From assembly GCA_041484195.1 (NCBI GenBank), contig JBGPHC010000003.1, positions 124,001 to 188,000 of the forward strand: a stretch of 64,000 nt of DNA. Reading direction: 5' to 3'. The notes under the pieces were generated by a model. That model saw nothing but the letters and a program-made list of their open reading frames with translations. It had not been told where the DNA came from and searched no databases. This document shows positions 1-7,505 of the stretch, piece by piece. The first letter of the stretch is position 1; each line of letters begins with the position of its first letter. Source of the DNA: PSRI01 sp041484195. GTDB taxonomy: Bacteria > Bacteroidota > Bacteroidia > Chitinophagales > Chitinophagaceae. Both the position numbers and the translations under genes were made by a program.

Positions 1-230
1 AACATTTTCCAGACGAAAAAATCTATCCGGTTTTAGATATCGGATCACCAAATACGGAAAAGGAAGTATTATTTTTTTGCAGGGAAAGTGAGAAAAATAT
101 GATTACAGCATACAGAGAGATTTTGAATGAACCCTATCTCATGGAGGGCGTGCGAAAAGTGATTCGATACCAATTGAACGGAATCATGTATGCTTTCCTG
201 CAATTGAAATTACTCAGCAGCACAACCTGA
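1..230 (+). CDS. C-terminal part of an unidentified protein (possibly four-helix, DUF2383-like)
   Basis: The frame is open from the window edge to a TGA at 228-230, giving about 75 residues of a gene that begins outside. The visible end is helical, with a pattern of the type AYREIL...RYQLNGIMYAFLQLKLL. That alternation of a Tyr/Leu helix followed by a Gln/Leu helix resembles the last two helices of ferritin-like DUF2383 (PA2169-type) proteins, but this is a resemblance by eye only. A rho-independent terminator follows about 30 bases after the stop, which supports a real gene end. The reading frame is clear; the family is uncertain. Confidence 0.6.
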   Translation, partial: HFPDEKIYPVLDIGSPNTEKEVLFFCRESEKNMITAYREILNEPYLMEGVRKVIRYQLNGIMYAFLQLKLLSSTT

Positions 231-258
231 TTTGTATTCGTACCTATTTGAAATTCTC

Positions 259-284
259 AGGGCCCCATGGCCCTATTTTTTTTT
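259..284 (+). terminator. Rho-independent terminator after the partial first gene
   Basis: A 6-bp GC-rich stem (AGGGCC / GGCCCT) with loop CCAT is followed by A and nine T. It lies 28 bases after the stop of the plus-strand gene. The stop codon of the small minus-strand gene at 273-434 falls inside the same hairpin. Confidence 0.8.
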
Positions 285-434
285 ATCAATCCTCCGTGCG
301 ATCAAAATCAGGAGCAAGATGACAGCAGAAAAGAATATGACCCCTGTCCAGAACCCCGCTTCAAATATGCGACCAATGAGTCTGCAACCATTCAAACCAA
401 TCGAAATAAAAAATAAAAAACAGATTTTTTTCAT
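273..434 (-). CDS. Small (53 aa) single-span membrane protein, possible lipoprotein
   Basis: An ATG at 434 opens 53 codons. The product starts MKKICFLFF, has a Cys at residue 17 in the context SIGLNGC, then a hydrophobic helix at about residues 29-46, and ends in a basic tail ARRIDKKK. The N-terminus could be a signal peptide with a lipobox-like LNGC, which would leave a lipid-anchored or single-span peptide with a positively charged cytoplasmic end. No function is known to me. It follows the LigD polymerase gene by 127 bases on the same strand and could be the last gene of that operon. The regular composition (signal, helix, basic tail) argues for a real gene; similarity searches would settle it. 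Confidence 0.5.
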   Translation of the reverse strand: MKKICFLFFISIGLNGCRLIGRIFEAGFWTGVIFFSAVILLLILIARRIDKKK

Positions 435-561
435 GGTCACTGTTTAATGGGTCACTGATATTATTCTTCTTTGCACTGCTGATTTGGCGCCTTCCTCATC
501 CCGGTAAATCCGGCTGATCGCATTAATGATTTCCGGTGCCGGTAATTTTATTCAGATTAAA

Positions 562-1503
562 TCATGCGGGCCTGCCCAGCCATTTTCTCAAATCCATTCC
601 TTTGCCCAAAACAGGATTGAACAGGTCTCCTTTTTTCAATAGTCTTTTTGGTAGGGAATGAATGGTGAACATGGTAGGATGTAATCCTTTTTTTACCTCC
701 TTCCACTCCAAAGCTGCGGATGCCGGAGCACCGGGCATGGGGCGCAAACTATACACGCTGGCCAATGTCTGGCCTTTCTTGTTTTGAAGATAGTCAATAT
801 ATATTCTCCCCTTCCTCTTTTCCAATGGTCGTTCCATGGTAGTAATGGATGGCAATGATTCGTTAACCAATCTGCCAATCAATTCCGCATAATACCTCAC
901 ATCAACATAATCATATTGTGCACCCAAAGGGATATATACGTGCAATCCTGTAGCACCTGACGTTTTGCAATAGCCCTTTATGCCTCCTTTCTTCAGCACT
1001 TCATTCACCGTAAGGGCCACTTCAATAACCTGGTCGAATGAATTTTCTTCAGAAGGGTCAATATCAATCACGAGATAATCAGGGTTATCAGGGTGGCTTA
1101 ACCTCGAATTCCAGGGATTAAATTCAATGCAGCCAAGATTATTGAGGTAGAAAAGCGTGGCCTTGTCATTGCAAATGATATAATCAATTTCTTTTTTTGC
1201 TGACTCGGAATAAATTTTTTTAGTTCTAACCCAGTCTGGCGCTGTATCGCCGGCATCTTTGTGAAAAAAACCCTGATCCAGAATGCCATTGGGATTCCTG
1301 CGCAGGGATTGAGGACGATCTTTGAAATAGGGTATGATGAAATTATAAATACTATTATAGTATTCAAGTACATCGCCCTTGGTGATTTTTTCTTTTGGCC
1401 AGTAAATTTTATCCTGGTGCGTGAGTAGTACCAAATGGCCATCAACTTCTATTTCTTTTTCGGAGGAAGTTTTTTTTGGCGCCCCGCCTTTCTTTGCTTC
1501 CAT
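562..1503 (-). CDS. ligD: LigD polymerase (primase-polymerase) domain as a separate protein
   Basis: This 313-residue protein is the archaeo-eukaryotic primase-like polymerase of bacterial non-homologous end joining, which adds NTPs/dNTPs to fill ends before ligation. Visible family features are the metal-binding DIDPSE (Asp147, Asp149), the TSGATGLHVY segment with His188, and a third acidic position in RIYIDY (Asp237). In most bacteria this domain is part of a multidomain LigD. Here it is a free-standing gene whose start overlaps the end of the ligase gene by 55 bases. The first 20 residues are a Lys-rich linker, as expected between LigD domains. The overlap contains an A8 tract (1470-1477 on the plus strand as T8) where a -1 slip from the ligase frame enters this frame. 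Confidence 0.93.
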   Translation of the reverse strand: MEAKKGGAPKKTSSEKEIEVDGHLVLLTHQDKIYWPKEKITKGDVLEYYNSIYNFIIPYFKDRPQSLRRNPNGILDQGFFHKDAGDTAPDWVRTKKIYSESAKKEIDYIICNDKATLFYLNNLGCIEFNPWNSRLSHPDNPDYLVIDIDPSEENSFDQVIEVALTVNEVLKKGGIKGYCKTSGATGLHVYIPLGAQYDYVDVRYYAELIGRLVNESLPSITTMERPLEKRKGRIYIDYLQNKKGQTLASVYSLRPMPGAPASAALEWKEVKKGLHPTMFTIHSLPKRLLKKGDLFNPVLGKGMDLRKWLGRPA

Positions 1504-2483
1504 GATTTTGGTATTTCAGTTTTTACTTCTTTGGCTCTCTTGTCTGTTCTTAGGCCAAGGAATACAGGATGCCTCATTTGGCCGTTTTCGGTAAGTTCAC
1601 TGTATTTGACATTTGCCACCAGAACGGGTTTCAGCCAGGTTGGTGAGCCATTGGTTTTTATCGGATGCGCAAATGCCGGTTTGGGGCTTATATAAGGTTG
1701 CATCTGTTCATATAAAGCCTTTAATCCTGATTCAGTAAAGCCCGTGCCTGCGTGGCCCACATACTCAAGCGAATTATTCTTGTAGGTTCCCAATATCAAT
1801 GATCCAAAATACTTGCGTTCTCCCTTGGGAGCGGTGTACCCGGCAATTACCGCTTCCTGACTCTTATGATTCTTGATCTTAAGCCATTCACCAGTTCTCT
1901 TTCCAGGCTGATACTCACTAGCCGACCTCTTGGCTATCATACCTTCCAAATCCTGTTTTACAAGCTCATTAAAAAAGGCCCTGCCTTTGCCAACCACATG
2001 ATCACAATAAACAATGTTCCCACGACCGGGAATCAGTTTCTTTAATAAAATCTTCCTGTCAAGCAACGGAAGATGTTCAATATTTTTCCCATCAAGTTCC
2101 AACAGATCAAAAACATAATAGTAAAGAGGCAGATCAGGGTTGATTTCGTATTGCTGCAATTTTTGAAAATCTGACCGATTGTTCTTGTCTAAAACAACTA
2201 TTTCCCCGTCCAGAATGGCACGGCGATTCATTTTCAAGAGGCTTTCCGAAATGGGGGGATAACGTTCCGCCAATGACAAGCCATTGCGTGAATAAAATCT
2301 TATGGAGTTCCCATGAATCTCGGCGATGCCCCTGTATCCATCCCACTTGATTTCAAAAACCCAATCCTTATCGTCAAATGGTTCATCAATGAGTTTTGCC
2401 AGCATAGGCTTCATGAAATGAGTAAATTTCTTCTCCCCGAAGCGGCCCTTCCCGGGTTTGCGAATTTGAATGGTTGCACTCAT
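1449..2483 (-). CDS. ligD: LigD ATP-dependent DNA ligase domain as a separate protein
   Basis: This 344-residue ATP-dependent DNA ligase seals double-strand breaks with Ku. The nucleotidylated lysine is Lys46 in EIKWDGYR. LDGEIVV (around Glu94), GMIAKR and WLKIKN correspond to the later nucleotidyltransferase motifs, and an OB-fold domain follows (ATGFTES to VFLGLR region). The gene starts with an ATG that overlaps the stop of the phosphoesterase gene as ATGA, which indicates translational coupling. The first 23 residues are linker-like, and the ligase core begins at about MKPMLAKL. The last 18 residues are Lys/Arg-rich linker and overlap the polymerase gene in another frame. Length and motif content are complete for the ligase module of a LigD. 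Confidence 0.95.
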   Translation of the reverse strand: MSATIQIRKPGKGRFGEKKFTHFMKPMLAKLIDEPFDDKDWVFEIKWDGYRGIAEIHGNSIRFYSRNGLSLAERYPPISESLLKMNRRAILDGEIVVLDKNNRSDFQKLQQYEINPDLPLYYYVFDLLELDGKNIEHLPLLDRKILLKKLIPGRGNIVYCDHVVGKGRAFFNELVKQDLEGMIAKRSASEYQPGKRTGEWLKIKNHKSQEAVIAGYTAPKGERKYFGSLILGTYKNNSLEYVGHAGTGFTESGLKALYEQMQPYISPKPAFAHPIKTNGSPTWLKPVLVANVKYSELTENGQMRHPVFLGLRTDKRAKEVKTEIPKSWKQRKAGRQKKLPPKKK

Positions 2484-3061
2484 TTTTTGTGGAGAGCTTT
2501 GTTGATAGGAGAACCGGGCAATGTCATTTCCTCGCTGTTATAAGCTTCATCTGTAGCAAAGCGATCATGGTGTTTAATGAGCAGCCAGGCGTTAGGCTGG
2601 GCAGTTTTCATTCGCACCAACGCAAATTCTCCTTTTAACTTTTTCCCATGCAGAACGAATTTCAAAGAGCCATTCCTGATTTCCTGCTCCAATGTCTTTT
2701 CAGGATCCTTTTTAGTAGAATTTTCGTCCGCAGGGTCGTACCATCCATGATCCCAGATTTCAACGATGCCGGCTCCATAATTCCCCTCAGGTATCACGCC
2801 CTTGAAGTTGGCATAATCCAGTGGATGGTCTTCAACCATCATTGCCAGCCGCTTGTCTGAAGGGTTCATTGATGGTCCTTTGGGTACTGCCCAGCTCTTA
2901 AGGACTCCATGCAATTCCAGCCTGAAATCATAGTGAAGGCTGGTTGCCTTATGCCTTTGTACCACAAATATTAATTTCTTCCCGCTATCCTTTCCTACTG
3001 ACGGTGCAGGTTCAGGCGTAGCAGAAAAATTTCTTTTCTTATTGTAGCTTGAAAGACTCAT
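2480..3061 (-). CDS. ligD: LigD 3'-phosphoesterase (PE) domain as a separate protein
   Basis: This 193-residue protein matches the LigD 3'-phosphoesterase module, which trims 3'-phosphates and 3'-ribonucleotides before ligation. The characteristic run HKATSLHYDFRLEL (His43, Asp45) and the MVEDHPLDYANFKG / PEGNYGAG segment (His79) are present. Its ATG overlaps the ku stop as TAATG, and its TGA overlaps the ligase ATG as ATGA, so ku, PE and ligase are tightly coupled. The stop is immediately preceded by AAA AAA, so a -1 slip there would continue directly into the ligase frame. PE, ligase and polymerase together total 850 residues, the usual size of a fused PE-LIG-POL LigD. Confidence 0.93.
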   Translation of the reverse strand: MSLSSYNKKRNFSATPEPAPSVGKDSGKKLIFVVQRHKATSLHYDFRLELHGVLKSWAVPKGPSMNPSDKRLAMMVEDHPLDYANFKGVIPEGNYGAGIVEIWDHGWYDPADENSTKKDPEKTLEQEIRNGSLKFVLHGKKLKGEFALVRMKTAQPNAWLLIKHHDRFATDEAYNSEEMTLPGSPINKALHKK

Positions 3062-3840
3062 TAGGAAGCTTTTTTTCTCTTGCCATGATTCAGGCTGGCC
3101 TTCAATTGATCCATGAGGTCCCTATTCTTGCTGTGAACCACTCGCAATGCTGGTTCAGGAGTTTTTATTCCTTTGGATTTTGCCTTGATCAGTTTCAACA
3201 AATGAGCGGAATAAGTATCCTTATAGGAGTCGATATTGAAAGGTTGACTGTACTGGTTAATGAGGGCCACGGCCATTTTTAATTCAGCCGGTTTAATATC
3301 GGCCCTGGCCGGAATCTTTAGATCACTATGGTCTCTTATTTCTTCCCTGAACCTGATCCTTACCAAAACCAGCATTTGATCCATTGGTTTGATTACGGCA
3401 AGACTTTGCCTGGTGCGCATAACATAACTGGCCACGGCCACCTTACCGGTTTTTTTTAATGCTTCCCTAAGCAGCACATATGCTTTGGCGCCCGAAGTTT
3501 CAGGTTCCAAGTAATAAGGCATTTCATAATAAAGGCTGTCAATTTCCTCTTCCTCCACAAAATCCGAGATCTCAATCGCCTTGGTTTGTTTGGGACTGGC
3601 TTTTTCGAAGTCGGTTTCATCAAGAACAACCCACTTATTTTTTAATTTAAAACCCCTCGCAATATTGCCCCATGCAACTTCTTTCCCGGTTTTTTCATTT
3701 ACACGCATATACCTGACCCTGGAATGGTCCTTCTTATCCAGGAAATCAAAATCCAGTTCGCTATCCCGAACGGCACTATATAATTTTACAGGGATATTCA
3801 CCAGGCCAAACCCAATCCAACCTGTCCATACAGCTTTCAT
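3061..3840 (-). CDS. ku: Ku DNA end-binding protein
   Basis: This 259-residue homodimeric Ku binds double-strand DNA ends and recruits LigD. The start was set at the ATG giving MKAVWTGWIGFGLVNIPVKLYSA, the canonical N-terminus of bacterial Ku. A longer open frame upstream (to 4095) encodes an implausible extension and was not used. The core GARGFKLKNKWVVLDETDFEK-type region (split here as GFKLKNKW and LDETDFEK) and the C-terminal basic tail (NHGKRKKAS) are visible. It is the first gene of the operon ku - PE - ligase - polymerase. The adjacent genes supply all activities of a two-component end-joining pathway. Confidence 0.95.
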   Translation of the reverse strand: MKAVWTGWIGFGLVNIPVKLYSAVRDSELDFDFLDKKDHSRVRYMRVNEKTGKEVAWGNIARGFKLKNKWVVLDETDFEKASPKQTKAIEISDFVEEEEIDSLYYEMPYYLEPETSGAKAYVLLREALKKTGKVAVASYVMRTRQSLAVIKPMDQMLVLVRIRFREEIRDHSDLKIPARADIKPAELKMAVALINQYSQPFNIDSYKDTYSAHLLKLIKAKSKGIKTPEPALRVVHSKNRDLMDQLKASLNHGKRKKAS

Positions 3841-4170
3841 GTAAGATTTTTTTGCTTTTGATGAAAAATCGGTCAGCCTTTTAAAGTTACAACATATTTG
3901 GAATCTACTGTTTTCACAAATAATTCTGCCATGGCTTAATTCGGAAAGATAAAGGATTGGAAGAGTAGGCAGAATCCTAGTGAATGCAAACAGAATGATA
4001 GAATGTAGTTTCTGCAAAATGATGTGGCCAAGCCATGTCATTTCTAGGATAGCTATGACCGATAGTTGACTCATATCAACATAAAAACGTCCCAACTGAA
4101 TTCATTTCATTGTAGAATTGTTCAGGCAGTAAATAATTTCTAACTTACTGCCCAATTAACTTCAACTGCT
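3841..4170. other. 330-base divergent intergenic region between ku and a secreted-protein gene
   Basis: This AT-rich region must hold the promoters of ku (minus) and of the gene at 4171 (plus). I found no good TTTG/TAnnTTTG pair for either. A perfect 8-bp inverted repeat (GGCAGTAA / TTACTGCC, 4125-4152, 12-base loop) lies just before the 4171 start and could be an operator or the remains of a terminator. Confidence 0.4.
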
Positions 4171-4848
4171 ATGAAAAAGTGGCTTACCGGTTTTGTTTTA
4201 CTGCTGGCGACAGGTTTCTTATCTGCCCAGGATTGCAGGAATTATTACTACCTGCAAAACAACAAAACGGTGGAGATGACCATCTATAACAGAAAAGGAG
4301 ACGTTTCGGGCAAACAGGTTTATACGGTTTCCAATGTAGCCAATTCCGGGGGCACAACTTCGGCCACCGTTGAATCGGAAATGTTTGATAAAAAAGGGAA
4401 ATCCATTACCAGAGCCGGCAATACCATCAAATGCTCGGGGGGTGTAATGATGATTGATATGAAAATCTTCATTCCGCAACAGCAGGCTGAACAATTTAAT
4501 AAAGCGGAGGCCAGTTCTAAAAATGTTTATCTCGAATATCCATCCAATATGAAACCGGGGGATCAACTCAAAAATGGAGCCTTCACCATAGAGATCAATA
4601 AAAGCGGCATCCAGCAAACACTTAGTATGACCATTGACGATAGAAAGGTGGAAGGAAAAGAAACCATTACGACTCCCGCAGGCACCTGGGAATGCTTCAG
4701 GATCACATACCATAGTAAACTCGTGATAAAGACCGGCCCAATTGGAATTCCTCTCAATATTGAAGGCACCGAATGGTTTGCACTGGGTTTCGGAATCGTG
4801 AAGACTGAAAGCAAATCAGGAAAAACAGAAATCACTGCTATTAAATAA
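4171..4848 (+). CDS. Secreted beta-rich protein, TapB/DUF3108-like
   Basis: This 225-residue protein has a clear signal peptide (residues 1-19, MKKWLTGFVLLLATGFLSA) and a mature part rich in beta strands. The pattern YYLQNNKTVEMTIYNRKGD early on, TPAGTWECFRITY in the middle and EWFALGFGIVKTE near the end is typical of Bacteroidota proteins assigned to the DUF3108-like/TapB group, which are exported. The GTWECF-I and W-A-G-GIVK motifs are the parts I recognise. It stands alone, convergent with the rfbD end of the sugar operon. No enzymatic function can be inferred. Confidence 0.75.
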   Translation: MKKWLTGFVLLLATGFLSAQDCRNYYYLQNNKTVEMTIYNRKGDVSGKQVYTVSNVANSGGTTSATVESEMFDKKGKSITRAGNTIKCSGGVMMIDMKIFIPQQQAEQFNKAEASSKNVYLEYPSNMKPGDQLKNGAFTIEINKSGIQQTLSMTIDDRKVEGKETITTPAGTWECFRITYHSKLVIKTGPIGIPLNIEGTEWFALGFGIVKTESKSGKTEITAIK

Positions 4849-4879
4849 GGATTCAGGAGCCCCCGGCTTTAAGGAAGGA

Positions 4880-5752
4880 TTAACCCTTAGGGCCCATTAT
4901 CTTCTTCAGGCACCGTTCCAGGCTTTTTTCCCAATTGGGGATCGATAGACCAAATCTCACTTTTATGAGTCCCGTATCCAGCAAGGAATATGAGGGTCTC
5001 TTTGCCGCCGTCGGATATTGCGAACCGGGAATGGCATTAATCTTACAATTACTGCCAATCAGATCCCTGATGGCCGTGGCAAAACCATACCAGCTTGTGT
5101 TGCCGGCATTGCTATAGTGATAAATCCCCGGAATCCATTCCTTAAATTCGATGATATGCATGATGGCACCCGCGAGGTCAGCCGCATAGGTGGGTGAGCC
5201 TGTCTGATCATAGACCACATTTATTTCAGCTTTTTTCTGCATAAGGCCGATCATGGTCTTTACAAAATTGTTGCCTAATGAAGAATAAAGCCAGGAACTG
5301 CGGATTATGACAGATTCTTTGTTGAGCTTCATAGCCAGTCTTTCACCCTCCAGTTTGGACGCGCCATATACATTTACAGGATCAACGGGATCATTTTCCG
5401 TATAAGGAACTGAAGATTTTCCATCGAAGACATAATCGGTGGAGATATGCAGGAATTTGCATTGTTCCCCACGGCAAATTTCGGCGAGTTTACCCACCGC
5501 TTCAGCATTTACCAGGTAAGCCTGCTCCTTTTCGGCTTCGGCCCTGTCAACAGCAGTATATGCAGCGCAATTAATGCAGAATGCCGGATGATTTGTTTTG
5601 AAAAATCGAAGCATCCTTTCATAATCATTAATGGGCAGGTCCTGCTTCGACTGAAACATAAAATGGAATCCGGGGTAAGCCGATTCAAGCAATCTCAGCT
5701 CACTGGCCAGCTGACCGTTGGCCCCCGTAACAAGAATCTTGGTCCTGGACAT
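4880..5752 (-). CDS. rfbD: dTDP-4-dehydrorhamnose reductase
   Basis: This is the last enzyme of dTDP-L-rhamnose synthesis, reducing dTDP-4-keto-L-rhamnose with NAD(P)H. The protein is 290 residues, the usual length. The Rossmann loop TGANGQLA (9-16) and the short-chain dehydrogenase catalytic pair in YGASK (Tyr129, Lys133) are visible. It is the final gene of a seven-gene minus-strand operon and starts 9 bases after rfbC ends. The upstream genes rfbC and rfbB supply its substrate. No rfbA (thymidylyltransferase) lies in the window, so dTDP-glucose must come from a gene elsewhere. Confidence 0.95.
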   Translation of the reverse strand: MSRTKILVTGANGQLASELRLLESAYPGFHFMFQSKQDLPINDYERMLRFFKTNHPAFCINCAAYTAVDRAEAEKEQAYLVNAEAVGKLAEICRGEQCKFLHISTDYVFDGKSSVPYTENDPVDPVNVYGASKLEGERLAMKLNKESVIIRSSWLYSSLGNNFVKTMIGLMQKKAEINVVYDQTGSPTYAADLAGAIMHIIEFKEWIPGIYHYSNAGNTSWYGFATAIRDLIGSNCKINAIPGSQYPTAAKRPSYSLLDTGLIKVRFGLSIPNWEKSLERCLKKIMGPKG

Positions 5753-5761
5753 ATCAGGGAA

Positions 5762-6322
5762 TTATCCTTCAAATTCAAAATTATTTCTCGCATCAACAAA
5801 ACCCGGATGTTTTTTATCTTTTTCAGACAAAATCAGCTTTTCCTGGGGAATCTTCCAGTCTATCTGCAAAACCGGGTCGTTGTAAATGATACTTCCTTCA
5901 CATTCCCTGCTATATAAATTGTCGCATTTATAAAAGACTGATGCGGTTTCGCTCAATACTGAAAAACCATGCGCAAATCCATTTGGTATCAGTAACTGGA
6001 GTTTATTAATGTCAGACAATTCAATACCAAACACTTTTGCATATGTAGGCGATCCCTTTCGAATATCCACGGCAACATCCCAGATACTCCCTTCCAACAC
6101 TCTTACCAATTTAGCCTGGGCCTGTGGATGGAGTTGATAGTGTAATCCCCTTATCACACCATAGTAGGATTTGGACTGATTATCCTGAACCCAATTGTGA
6201 TTCAATCCGGCGGCGGCGAAGATCTTTTCATTGTAACTCTCAAAAAAAAATCCACGCTGGTCTTCAAATACGATGGGCTCAAATATCATTAGCCCCGGAA
6301 ACTCTGTCTGGATAAATGGCAT
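5762..6322 (-). CDS. rfbC: dTDP-4-dehydrorhamnose 3,5-epimerase
   Basis: This cupin-fold epimerase converts dTDP-4-keto-6-deoxy-glucose to the L-lyxo form. The ATG at 6322 gives MPFIQTEFPGLMIFEP, the normal family start and a 186-residue product; the frame extends 20 codons further upstream without family similarity. Visible active-site features are IRGLHYQ (His61, general base), the FVYK-like VFYKCDN segment with Tyr131, and PNGFAHGF. It lies between rfbB (118-base gap) and rfbD (9-base gap) in the same operon. Confidence 0.95.
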   Translation of the reverse strand: MPFIQTEFPGLMIFEPIVFEDQRGFFFESYNEKIFAAAGLNHNWVQDNQSKSYYGVIRGLHYQLHPQAQAKLVRVLEGSIWDVAVDIRKGSPTYAKVFGIELSDINKLQLLIPNGFAHGFSVLSETASVFYKCDNLYSRECEGSIIYNDPVLQIDWKIPQEKLILSEKDKKHPGFVDARNNFEFEG

Positions 6323-6440
6323 CCTTATAACGCGATTATGAAATGAAATAATAAAGTACAGGACAAATTTCTCTACCAGCAATGATGGATATCAAATCAG
6401 GACTCAAAATTCACCTGGAGCATTGCATTCTTTCCGGCGA

Positions 6441-7505
6441 TCATCTTTTTGAATATTGCTCATTATAAAATTTCTGGTATTCGCCTGAAGTCACATGCTG
6501 AACCCATTCCTGATTTTGGAGATACCAGTCCACCGTCTTCTCCAGGCCTTCTTCAAAACTGAGCGAAGGCTTCCACCCCAGTTCCCCGTTTAACTTGCTG
6601 GCGTCGATAGCATATCTTAAATCGTGGCCTGGCCGGTCCTTCACGCACGTAATCAAGTTTTCTGATTCGCCTTCTGTCCTACCCAGTTTCTTATCCATAA
6701 TTTTGCAAAGCAATTTTACGAGATCAATATTTTTCCATTCGTTAAAGCCCCCGATATTATATTTCTGGCCTGGCGTCCCTTTGTGAAAAATCAGGTCAAT
6801 GGCCCTGGCATGATCATCAACCCATAACCAATCCCTGACATTTTCGCCCTTACCATAGACAGGAAGTGGTTTTTTATTGAGGATATTATTGATCATCAGC
6901 GGAATCAATTTTTCCGGGAAATGATGGGATCCGTAATTATTTGAGCAATTGGAAACGATTACCGGAAGATGGTAGGTATGATGGTAAGCCATCACAAAGT
7001 GGTCGGAAGCCGCCTTGGAAGCAGAGTACGGAGAGCGGGGGTCATAAGCCGTTTCTTCAGTAAAATATCCGGTCTTCCCCAGGGTCCCATACACTTCATC
7101 CGTGGACACATGATAAAATAATTTTTCTTCCGGGTGGCCCTTCCAGGAATTTTTGGCAGCATTCAGCAGTACCGAGGTACCGAGCACATTTGTTTTAACG
7201 AATGAAAGTGGGTCCATTATAGAACGATCCACATGACTCTCTGCAGCCAGGTGAATTACATGGTCAATTTTATAAGAGGCAAATATGGAATCCACTGTTT
7301 TCTCATCCACTATATCGCCATGTTCAAAACGATAATTGGGTAAATGATCGACATCCTTCAGGTTTTCAAGGTTGCCTGCATAGGTGAGCGCATCCAGATT
7401 CAGGATGAGGTATTCCGGATACTTTGTAAGAAATAGTCGCACCACATGTGAGCCAATGAAACCGGCGCCGCCTGTTATCAATATTTTCTTTGAATATTCC
7501 GACAT
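6441..7505 (-). CDS. rfbB: dTDP-glucose 4,6-dehydratase
   Basis: This NAD-dependent dehydratase makes dTDP-4-keto-6-deoxy-glucose from dTDP-glucose. I place the start at ATG 7505, which overlaps the upstream stop as TAATG and has GGAG eight bases before it; a TTG four codons earlier is less likely. The 354-residue product shows TGGAGFIGSH (11-20), STDEVYG (134-140, catalytic Thr/Asp/Glu of dehydratases) and YSASK (Tyr160, Lys164). It acts with rfbC and rfbD just downstream to give dTDP-L-rhamnose or a related 6-deoxyhexose for surface polysaccharide. Confidence 0.96.
   Translation of the reverse strand: MSEYSKKILITGGAGFIGSHVVRLFLTKYPEYLILNLDALTYAGNLENLKDVDHLPNYRFEHGDIVDEKTVDSIFASYKIDHVIHLAAESHVDRSIMDPLSFVKTNVLGTSVLLNAAKNSWKGHPEEKLFYHVSTDEVYGTLGKTGYFTEETAYDPRSPYSASKAASDHFVMAYHHTYHLPVIVSNCSNNYGSHHFPEKLIPLMINNILNKKPLPVYGKGENVRDWLWVDDHARAIDLIFHKGTPGQKYNIGGFNEWKNIDLVKLLCKIMDKKLGRTEGESENLITCVKDRPGHDLRYAIDASKLNGELGWKPSLSFEEGLEKTVDWYLQNQEWVQHVTSGEYQKFYNEQYSKR

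Noticed and set aside
232..447. Plus-strand 71-codon frame after the first gene
   Set aside because: It begins inside the terminator region and its composition is poor; the opposite strand holds a more credible small membrane protein.
435..561. Minus-strand frame reading KLPAPEIINAISRIYRDEEG after the polymerase gene
   Set aside because: It is protein-like but only about 35 codons with no normal start codon, so it was not called a gene.
3841..4095. N-terminal extension of Ku by 85 codons
   Set aside because: Ku family proteins begin at the MKAVWTGWIGFG segment; the extension is AT-rich, low in plausible structure and occupies the promoter region.
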